Shown in pieces: positions 14,251 to 20,527 of a stretch of 20,527 nt of DNA. This DNA comes from an uncultured Oscillibacter sp. GTDB lineage: Bacteria > Bacillota > Clostridia > Oscillospirales > Oscillospiraceae. How positions within the stretch are numbered: position 1 is the first letter of the stretch; each line of letters opens with the position of its first letter. A program made the position numbers and the translations under genes. Location of the stretch: contig URXS01000026.1 in assembly GCA_900551885.1 (NCBI GenBank), positions 1 through 20,527 of the forward strand, given 5' to 3'. Under the pieces are notes generated by a model. The model ran no database searches and was not told where the DNA came from. It saw only the letters and a program-made list of their open reading frames with translations.

Positions 14251-15279
14251 TTACTTGGTGGGAACTTCAATGCCCTTTTCGGCAAAGTACTTGGCAGCGC
14301 CGGGATGATAAGGCACAGCGGTGACAGAGGAGGCGAACTCCAGGTCCAGCTCCTTGGCCTTGTCGTGGGCCAGGGCGTCCGTGTTCTCGAAGATGGCGGA
14401 GACGAAGTTGTACACATCATCGTCAGCCACGTCGTCCCGGGCGATGACCACAGCGACCACGGCCACGGTGGTGGCTTCGGCAACACCTTCATAGGTCCCC
14501 TCAGGAATCACGTACTTCTCATAGTAGGGGCACTCGGCCTTCAGGGCCTCGATATGCTCGTCGTCCAGGCTTACCAGATACACGTCCTTGGCAGTAGCCA
14601 GAGAGGTCACGGCCACAGTGGGAGCACCGGCCACCACGAAGGCGGCGTCGATCTTGCCGTCCTGCAGGGCGTCCACGCTGTTACCGAAGTCCTGATAAGT
14701 GGCGTTGATGTCATCCTCGGTCAGGCCATAGGCACCCAGCACATCCAGAGCGTTGTAGTACACGCCGGAGCCGGAGGCGCCGATAGACACGTTCTTGCCC
14801 TTCAGATCCGCCACGGACTGAATGGAAGGATCGCAGGTGACGATCTGGACCTGCTCCATATACAGAGCGGCAACCGTGGAGAAATCCTCCACAGGAGCAC
14901 CCTCAAACAGGCGCTCGCCGTTGTAGGCGTAGCTCATGACGTCGGACTGGACGAAGCCCAACTGAGCGGTGTTCATGCTCATCTGCTCGATGTTGTCCTG
15001 AGAGCCGTTGCTGACCACGGCGGTAACCTTGCTGCCGGTGTTGCTGGTGACATACTGGGCCAGCACGGTGCCGAAGCCATAGTAGGTACCCTGGTCACCA
15101 CCGGTGGTAAACTTCAGCTCCACACCGGAACCGGTGGAGGTGTTGCCGGTATCAGTGGTCTCGGTGTCGGCGGTATCGTCGGCGGCAGTGTCGTCAGCAG
15201 CAGTGTCGCCGCCGCAGCCGGCCAGCAGAGAAGCCGTCATGAGGACGGCCAGCAGCAAAGATAAATACTTCTTCATCAT
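14251..15279 (-). CDS. TAXI-family TRAP transporter solute-binding lipoprotein
   Basis: This is the extracellular binding subunit of the downstream fused TRAP permease. ATG at 15279 (MMKKYLSLLL) follows AAAGAGGAA. An upstream in-frame ATG at 15300 lacks a good site. The product is 342 aa. A lipoprotein signal ends in LLAGC, with Cys22 as the lipid-attached residue. A low-complexity acidic linker of Asp, Thr and Ala (~24-50, TAADDTAADDTAD) tethers the binding domain. TAXI features include FTTGGDQGTYYGFGTVLAQY, SNGSQDNIEQM, LGFVQSDVMSYAYNG, ADLKGKNVSIGASGSGVYYNAL and DGKIDAAFVVAGAPTVAV. It has a strong promoter and is followed by a palindrome and the permease gene. Ligand unknown. Confidence 0.94.
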   Translation of the reverse strand: MMKKYLSLLLAVLMTASLLAGCGGDTAADDTAADDTADTETTDTGNTSTGSGVELKFTTGGDQGTYYGFGTVLAQYVTSNTGSKVTAVVSNGSQDNIEQMSMNTAQLGFVQSDVMSYAYNGERLFEGAPVEDFSTVAALYMEQVQIVTCDPSIQSVADLKGKNVSIGASGSGVYYNALDVLGAYGLTEDDINATYQDFGNSVDALQDGKIDAAFVVAGAPTVAVTSLATAKDVYLVSLDDEHIEALKAECPYYEKYVIPEGTYEGVAEATTVAVVAVVIARDDVADDDVYNFVSAIFENTDALAHDKAKELDLEFASSVTAVPYHPGAAKYFAEKGIEVPTK

Positions 15280-15332
15280 GGTTCCTCTTTCCCTTTTCAT
15301 TTTTTGCCTGGGGTTCTCTAGGATACCTGCAT

Positions 15333-15361
15333 ATCATATCCCACTCGCCGTCATTTTTCAA
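15333..15361 (-). promoter_or_regulatory. Sigma-A promoter of the TAXI-TRAP operon
   Basis: On the minus strand TTGAAA (15356-15361) is separated by 17 bp from TATGAT (15333-15338), both 5/6 matches. Transcription would start near 15326, about 47 nt before the ATG. A tandem GTGCCA repeat (15399-15410) lies about 40 bp upstream of the -35 box. Confidence 0.8.
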
Positions 15362-15486
15362 GTCTTTTTTTCTCCATTTCTCACCTATTTGCAAGTTTGT
15401 GCCAGTGCCAATTCACTTTTTTCTGGTATTTGTTCGAATATGACAGATATCCTGCAAATCCGCACCGTCCGCTGAAAGAAATGAAC

Positions 15487-15517
15487 GGGCCGGCCCCCTC
15501 TCAGAGGGGACCGGCCC
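15487..15517 (-). terminator. Terminator of the pyruvate carboxylase gene
   Basis: The nested stem GGGCCGG (15487-15493) / CCGGCCC (15511-15517) encloses CCCCT/AGGGG with one mismatch. It begins 14 nt after the stop codon. The minus-strand sequence after the stem, GTTCATTTCTTTC, is U-rich but interrupted. Confidence 0.75.
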
Positions 15518-15530
15518 TGACGGGAACCAC

Positions 15531-18500
15531 TCAGCGGATGGTCAGCAGGAGCTGGCCGCCCTTGACGGTGTCGCCCTCCTGGCACAGGATGCTCTCCACC
15601 ACGCCGCCCATGCGGGCGGTGATGGCAGTCTCCATCTTCATGGCCTCGATGGTGATGAGGGTCTGGTTCTTCTCCACGGTGTCTCCCACCTTCACGCCGA
15701 TCTTGCTGACAGCGCCGGGGATGGAGGCACCCACCTGACTCTTGTCCTCCGGGTCCGCCATGGGGACCTTGACGATGTTCTTCTGAGCCGCCTCGTCGGG
15801 CACCTGCACATCCCGGCGGATGCCGTTGAGCTCAAAGCTGACAGTGCGCATACCCTCGGCATCCACCTCGCCCAGGCCCAGGTACTTGATGACCAGGGTC
15901 TTGCCGTCGGCGATGTTGACCTTGTTGGTCTCGCCCACCGCCAGGCCGTGGAAGAACACGTGGCTGCCCAGCCGCATGATATAGCCGTACTCCTTCTGGT
16001 TTTTGACGAAGTCCTCCACCACCTTGGGATACAGGCAGTAGCTGAGCACCGCCCGCCAGGTGGGATTGGGATCGAAGGAAGCCATCTCCCGCTTCTTGGC
16101 CTCGAAGTCAACCGGCGGCAGCAGCTCGCCGGGGCGGCAGGTGATGGGCTTCTTTCCCTTCAGTACCACCCGCTGCAGATCCTTGGGGAAGCCGCCGGCA
16201 GGCTGGCCCATCATGCCGGAGAAGTAGCTGACGGCGCTGTCCGGGAAGGCCAGGCCCTCGCCCTTTTCCACGATATTTTCCGGCGTCAGGCGGTTCTGGG
16301 TCATGAAGATGGCCAGATCGCCCACCATCTTGCTGGAGGGAGTCACCTTCACGATGTCGCCCAGCATCTCATTGACTTTGCGGTAATTCTCCTTGACCTC
16401 CATGAAGCGGCTGCCCAGGCCCAGGGACTCCACCTGGGGCTTGAGGTTGGTATACTGGCCGCCAGGGATCTCATAGCGGTAGATGTCCGTGGCCGGGGAC
16501 TGGAGGCCCGCCTCAAAGGAATCATACCGCTTGCGCACGTCCTCCCAGTAGTCGGTCAGGTACTGGAGCCGGTCCAGATCCAGCCCGGTGTCCCGCTCGG
16601 TGCCCTGGAGGGCCGCCACCACGGCGTTCAAAGAGGGCTGGCTGGTGAGGGAGGACATGGAACTGATGGCGCAGTCCACCACGTCCACGCCGGCCTCCGC
16701 CGCCAGCAGCAGCGCCGCCACCTGGTTGCCGGAGGTGTCATGGGTGTGGAGCTGGATGGGAATGCCGATCTCCTGCTTCAGGGTGGAGACCAGCTTCTTG
16801 GCGGCGTAGGGCTTCAGCACGCCGGACATGTCCTTGATGGCCAGCATATGGGCGCCCCGCTTTTCCAGCTCCTTGGCCAGATTCACATAGTATTCCAGGG
16901 GATATTTGTCCCGCTTGGGGTCCAGGATATCACCGGTGTAGCAGATGGTGGCCTGGCAGATCTTGTCCTGCTTGATGACCTCGTCCATGGCCACTTCCAT
17001 GCCGGGGATCCAGTTCAGGGAGTCGAACACCCGGAACACGTCAATACCGGACCGGGCGGCCTCCTTGATGAACTCCCGAATCACGTTGTCGGGATAGTTG
17101 GTGTAGCCCACGGCGTTGGCGCCCCGCAGCAGCATTTGCAGCAACAGGTTGGGCGCCTTTTCCCGGATCAGGTCCAGCCGCTCCCAGGGGGACTCATGGA
17201 GGAAGCGGTAGGCCACGTCGAAGGTGGCGCCGCCCCAGCACTCCAGGGAGAAGGCGTCCGCCAGGATCTCGCTGGTGCCCTCCATGCCCTTGACGATATC
17301 ACGGGTCCGGACCCGGGTGGCAAGCAGGGACTGATGGGCGTCCCGGCAGGTGGTATCGCAGATCAGCAGCTTCTTCTGCCCCAGCACCCAGTCCGCCACG
17401 GCCTTGGGGCCCTTGGCGTCCAGCATCTGCTTGAGGCCGTCGGGCCGAGAACCGGTCACCGGCGGGAAGCGGCACTCGTCGTAGAGCTTGTGCTCCTCTC
17501 CCTGCTCCTTGACCACAATGTTGCCGATATATTTCAGCATCTTGGTGGCCCGGTCCTGGCTCTCGTCCATCTGGAACAGCTCCGGGGTCTCGTCGATGAA
17601 CTTGGTGTGGCACCGGCCGGCAATGAAATCCGGATTCTTCAGGATGTTGGTGATGAAGGCGATGTTGGTCTTGACGCCCCGGACGTGGACCTCGTTGATG
17701 GCCCGGGCCGCCTTGCGGCACACGCCCTCGAAGGTGTTGTCCCAGGTGGTGATCTTCACCAGCAGCGAATCGTAGTAGGGGGAGATGACGGCGCCGGTGT
17801 AGGCGTTGCCGCCGTCCAGCCGGATGCCGAAGCCGCCGGCGGAGCGATAGGCCGTGATCTTGCCGGTATCGGGGGCGAAGTTGTTGGCCGGGTCCTCGGT
17901 GGTGACACGGCACTGAATGGCGTAGCCATTGACGTGCAGGTCGCTCTGCTTCTTGATGCCGATGCGAGGATCGCTGAGGGGGCAGCCCTCGGCAATCAGA
18001 ATCTGAGAGCGGACCAGGTCCACGCCGGTGACCATCTCAGTAACGGTGTGCTCCACCTGGATACGGGGGTTCATCTCAATGAAGTAGTGGTGCCCCTCCT
18101 TGTCCACCAGGAACTCCAGGGTACCGGCATTGACATAGCCCACGTGCTTGGCGATCTTCACCGCGTCCTCGTACAGGGCCTGACGGACTTTCTTGTCCAC
18201 GGAGAAGGCGGGGGTGAACTCCACCACCTTCTGATAGCGGCGCTGGAGGGAGCAGTCCCGCTCGAACAGGTGCACCACGTTGCCCTGCTCGTCGCCCAGC
18301 ACCTGGACCTCGATGTGCTTGGGCTCCACCAGGAACTTCTCCATGAAGATGTCGTCATTGCCGAAGGCCTTCTTGGCCTCGGCCTTCACCAGGTCGAAGT
18401 TGACGCCCACTTCCTCCACGGTGTCGCAGCGGCGCATGCCGCGGCCGCCGCCGCCGGCGGCTGCCTTCAGAATGACCGGGAAGCCGAACTCCATGGCCAG

Positions 18501-18950
18501 CTTCTGGGCCGCCTGACGGCTCTGGAGGGGCTCGGTGGTGCCCGGGGTGGTGGGCACACCGCACTCCACGGCGATCTGCTTGGCGGAGAGCTTGTCTCCC
18601 ATCAGATCCAGCACTCTGGAGGACGGGCCGATGAACTTGATACCGGCCTCCTCACAGGCCCGGGCGAAATCCCCGTTCTCGGACAAAAAGCCGTAGCCGG
18701 GGTGAATGGCGTCAGCCCCGTGCTTTTTTGCCAGGGCGATGATCCGGGGGATATCCAGATAGGCCCCCAGAGGGCTGAGGTTCTTGCCGATCAGATAGGA
18801 TTCATCGGCGGCGGTGCGGAAAAGGCTGTAGGTGTCCTCGTTGGAATAGATGGCGATGGTCTGGAGTCCCAGGTCGTGGCAGGCCCGGAAAATCCGCATG
18901 GCGATCTCTCCACGGTTGGCCACCAAAACTTTCTTGAATTCTTGGCTCAT
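15531..18950 (-). CDS. pyc: Pyruvate carboxylase
   Basis: This biotin-dependent cytoplasmic enzyme carboxylates pyruvate to oxaloacetate with ATP and bicarbonate. At 1139 aa it is a full-length single-chain enzyme. The biotin carboxylase domain (~1-450) shows KVLVANRGEIAMRIFRAC, HPGYGFLSEN, the glycine-rich KAAAGGGGRGMRR and IEMNPRIQVEHTVTE. The carboxyltransferase domain (~530-830) shows CDTTCRDAHQSLLATRVRT, ECWGGATFDVAYRF, the lysine-containing MLAIKDMSGVLKP, and LHTHDTSGN (metal ligands). The C-terminal biotin carrier domain has the attachment site EAMKM, with biotinylated Lys at about 1105. ATG at 18950 follows AAAAAGGAGG. The gene has its own promoter and terminator, so it is probably monocistronic. 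It lies just upstream of, and in the same direction as, the TRAP operon. No residue that I checked is missing. Confidence 0.98.
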   Translation of the reverse strand: MSQEFKKVLVANRGEIAMRIFRACHDLGLQTIAIYSNEDTYSLFRTAADESYLIGKNLSPLGAYLDIPRIIALAKKHGADAIHPGYGFLSENGDFARACEEAGIKFIGPSSRVLDLMGDKLSAKQIAVECGVPTTPGTTEPLQSRQAAQKLAMEFGFPVILKAAAGGGGRGMRRCDTVEEVGVNFDLVKAEAKKAFGNDDIFMEKFLVEPKHIEVQVLGDEQGNVVHLFERDCSLQRRYQKVVEFTPAFSVDKKVRQALYEDAVKIAKHVGYVNAGTLEFLVDKEGHHYFIEMNPRIQVEHTVTEMVTGVDLVRSQILIAEGCPLSDPRIGIKKQSDLHVNGYAIQCRVTTEDPANNFAPDTGKITAYRSAGGFGIRLDGGNAYTGAVISPYYDSLLVKITTWDNTFEGVCRKAARAINEVHVRGVKTNIAFITNILKNPDFIAGRCHTKFIDETPELFQMDESQDRATKMLKYIGNIVVKEQGEEHKLYDECRFPPVTGSRPDGLKQMLDAKGPKAVADWVLGQKKLLICDTTCRDAHQSLLATRVRTRDIVKGMEGTSEILADAFSLECWGGATFDVAYRFLHESPWERLDLIREKAPNLLLQMLLRGANAVGYTNYPDNVIREFIKEAARSGIDVFRVFDSLNWIPGMEVAMDEVIKQDKICQATICYTGDILDPKRDKYPLEYYVNLAKELEKRGAHMLAIKDMSGVLKPYAAKKLVSTLKQEIGIPIQLHTHDTSGNQVAALLLAAEAGVDVVDCAISSMSSLTSQPSLNAVVAALQGTERDTGLDLDRLQYLTDYWEDVRKRYDSFEAGLQSPATDIYRYEIPGGQYTNLKPQVESLGLGSRFMEVKENYRKVNEMLGDIVKVTPSSKMVGDLAIFMTQNRLTPENIVEKGEGLAFPDSAVSYFSGMMGQPAGGFPKDLQRVVLKGKKPITCRPGELLPPVDFEAKKREMASFDPNPTWRAVLSYCLYPKVVEDFVKNQKEYGYIMRLGSHVFFHGLAVGETNKVNIADGKTLVIKYLGLGEVDAEGMRTVSFELNGIRRDVQVPDEAAQKNIVKVPMADPEDKSQVGASIPGAVSKIGVKVGDTVEKNQTLITIEAMKMETAITARMGGVVESILCQEGDTVKGGQLLLTIR

Positions 18951-19024
18951 GGCCGGTTCCTCCTTTTTCCCAGGCGTCTCCGTCTCCGAAGAGGGCGGGC
19001 CCGGCAGGTGTTTTCCTTCTCAAG

Positions 19025-19053
19025 AGTATACTCCCCCGCCGCGGCTCTGGCAA
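19025..19053 (-). promoter_or_regulatory. Sigma-A promoter of pyc
   Basis: On the minus strand TTGCCA (19048-19053) is separated by 17 bp from TATACT (19025-19030). The leader would be about 68 nt and carries the AAAAAGGAGG ribosome binding site. The AT-rich stretch 19060-19180 between this promoter and the thrS terminator holds nothing recognisable. Confidence 0.75.
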
Positions 19054-19184
19054 CGCCTTCCCGGAGCCGGGGAAGATTTTCGGAAAAGATTCCAGTTTTT
19101 TTGCGTAAGATTACTTTCTATTTTGTCTATTTCAGCAGGACTAATGTCCGTCATAAACGGTCATTCCTGCCGCTGTTTCCAGAA

Positions 19185-19211
19185 AAGGCCGCCCCAGCAG
19201 GGGGCGGCCTT
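19185..19211 (-). terminator. Terminator of thrS
   Basis: An 11-bp GC-rich stem (arms 19185-19195 and 19201-19211, AGCAG loop) is followed on the minus strand by TTTTCTGG when the last A-T pairs are counted in the tail. It begins 21 nt after the thrS stop codon. Confidence 0.85.
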
Positions 19212-19232
19212 GACGGTGATTTGTTGTAATGG

Positions 19233-20527
19233 TCACTGAATGGCCTTGGTATCCACGACTTCCTTCAGCTTGGCTGTGAAGTCCTCCAGGCTCATGGCGC
19301 CCAGGTCCTCGCCGGAGCGCATCCGCACGGAGACAGTCTGGTTCTCCATGTCCCGGTCACCTACCACCAGCATATAGGGGATCTTCTCCAGGGTAGCCTC
19401 CCGGATCTTCTTGCCGATCTTCTCGTTGCGGCCATCCACTTCCACCCGGAAGCCGGCGGCGTCCAGCTTGGCGGAGATTTCCTTGGCATACTCCTCCGCC
19501 CGGTCGGTGACAGGCAGGACCTTCACCTGGACAGGCGCCAGCCAGGCCGGGAAGGCGCCGGCGAAGTGCTCGGTGATGACGCCGATGAAGCGCTCGATAG
19601 AGCCCAGCACCACCCGGTGGATCATAACGGGGCGGTGCTTCTGGCCGTCCTCGCCGATATACTCCAGCTCAAACCGCTCGGGCAGTTGGCTGTCCAACTG
19701 GATGGTGCCGCACTGCCAGGTCCGGCCCAGGGAGTCGGCCAGGTGGAAGTCCAGCTTGGGGCCATAGAAGGCGCCGTCGCCCTCGTTGATGACGAAGCTC
19801 TTTCCCATCTCGGTAATGGCGTTTTTCAGGATGTCCTGGTTGCGCTCCCACTCCTCCACGGTGCCAATGTGGTCCTCGGGCATGGTGGAAAGCTCAATGG
19901 TGTAGCTCAGGCCGAAGGTAGAGTACACCTCGTCAAACAGGCGCACGGTCTCCTGGATCACGTCCTTCATCTGCTCCCGGGTCATGAAGACATGGGCGTC
20001 GTCCTGGGTGAAGCAGCGGACACGGAACAGACCGTGGAGGGCGCCGGAGAGCTCATGGCGGTGCACCAGGCCCAGCTCGCCCACCCGCAGGGGCAGGTCC
20101 CGGTAGGAGTGGGGCTCGCTGGCGTAGACCAGCATGCCGCCGGGGCAGTTCATGGGCTTGATGGCGTAATCCTCGTCGTCGATGACGGTGGTGTACATAT
20201 TCTGCTTATAGTGATCCCAGTGGCCGGACCGCTCCCACAGCTTGCGGTTGAGGATGATGGGGGTGGAGATCTCCACATAGCCGTACTTCTTGTGGACCTG
20301 GCGCCAGTAATCGATCAGAGTGTTCTTCAGCACCATGCCCTTGGGCAGGAAGAAGGGGAATCCGGGGCCCTCGTCCCGCAGCATGAACAATCCCAGCTCC
20401 TTGCCCAGCTTCCGGTGGTCCCGCTTCTTGGCCTCCTCGATGCGCTGGAGGTAGGCGTCCAGCTCATCCTTCTTGGGGAAGGCGATGCCGTAGATCCGCT
20501 GGAGGGTCTGGCGGTTGGAGTCGCCCC
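19233..20527 (-). CDS. thrS: Threonyl-tRNA synthetase, C-terminal part (start outside window)
   Basis: This cytoplasmic class II synthetase charges tRNA-Thr. The reading frame runs from the right edge of the window (GDSNRQTLQRIYGIAFPKKD...) through 430 residues to TGA at 19233. The N-terminal TGS and editing domains of the usual ~640 aa protein therefore lie outside. Visible: motif 1 region KGMVLKNTLIDYWRQVHKKYGY; MNCPGG with the zinc-binding Cys; motif 2 FRVRCFTQDDAHVF with the second zinc ligand His; motif 3 region VMIHRVVLGSIERFIGVITEHFAG with the third ligand His; and the anticodon-binding domain (QVKVLPVTDRAEEYAKEIS onwards). All core residues that I checked are present. A terminator follows directly, so pyc is a separate unit. 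Confidence 0.97.
   Translation of the reverse strand, partial: GDSNRQTLQRIYGIAFPKKDELDAYLQRIEEAKKRDHRKLGKELGLFMLRDEGPGFPFFLPKGMVLKNTLIDYWRQVHKKYGYVEISTPIILNRKLWERSGHWDHYKQNMYTTVIDDEDYAIKPMNCPGGMLVYASEPHSYRDLPLRVGELGLVHRHELSGALHGLFRVRCFTQDDAHVFMTREQMKDVIQETVRLFDEVYSTFGLSYTIELSTMPEDHIGTVEEWERNQDILKNAITEMGKSFVINEGDGAFYGPKLDFHLADSLGRTWQCGTIQLDSQLPERFELEYIGEDGQKHRPVMIHRVVLGSIERFIGVITEHFAGAFPAWLAPVQVKVLPVTDRAEEYAKEISAKLDAAGFRVEVDGRNEKIGKKIREATLEKIPYMLVVGDRDMENQTVSVRMRSGEDLGAMSLEDFTAKLKEVVDTKAIQ

Noticed and set aside
15150..15215. Short repeats GACACTGCTGCTGACGAC-like in the binding-protein gene as a minisatellite or CRISPR-like array
   Set aside because: The repeat period is a few codons encoding the Asp/Ala/Thr linker of a lipoprotein. 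It is imperfect, has no spacers, and is explained by coding for a flexible acidic tether.
15948..19229. Very long plus-strand open frame (about 1090 codons) opposite pyruvate carboxylase
   Set aside because: It is the antisense of a fully convincing pyc gene, with a His/Gly/Leu/Val-rich composition typical of reverse-strand frames in GC-rich DNA, and no ribosome binding site or recognisable domain.

Overview
The window looks like chromosomal DNA of a GC-rich, Gram-positive clostridial bacterium. A gut Oscillospiraceae-type genome (Flavonifractor/Oscillibacter-like) is my best guess. The support is ribonuclease Y, S-layer-homology (SLH) domains, AGGAGG-type ribosome binding sites, near-consensus sigma-A promoters with 17-18 bp spacing and GC-rich intrinsic terminators. 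The genus is inference. Apart from two plus-strand genes (an XRE regulator and an RlmI-type methyltransferase), every gene is on the minus strand.

Left part (1-5800): the N-terminal 350 codons of a short, archaeal/eukaryote-type prolyl-tRNA synthetase with its own strong promoter; a roughly 50-codon minus-strand gene interrupted by an in-frame amber codon; a divergent XRE-family regulator whose probable operator covers the -35 box of that small gene; ribonuclease Y (rny); a signal-less N-acetylmuramoyl-L-alanine amidase with an SH3 domain; and an RlmI-type 23S rRNA cytosine methyltransferase. Convergent pairs share bidirectional terminators.

Middle (5800-11900): one tightly packed minus-strand operon that encodes a membrane-fusion protein with two tandem lipoyl/adaptor modules, an ABC ATPase, a MacB/FtsX-type permease and a secreted 3xSLH protein. 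The first three follow the gene order of Bacillus YknXYZ. The SLH protein, only 13 nt after the permease, suggests an exporter with a wall-anchored partner. This is the best candidate in the window for an under-described system.

Right part (12000-20527): a TAXI-type TRAP transporter (lipoprotein binding protein, then a perfect 36-bp palindrome, then a fused DctQM-like permease), a full-length pyruvate carboxylase with its own promoter, and the C-terminal 430 residues of threonyl-tRNA synthetase. The binding protein and permease probably import an organic anion. Its neighbour pyruvate carboxylase supplies oxaloacetate, so a link to C4/C5-acid metabolism is plausible but unproven. No CRISPR array, rRNA, tRNA, insertion sequence or T-box was recognised.
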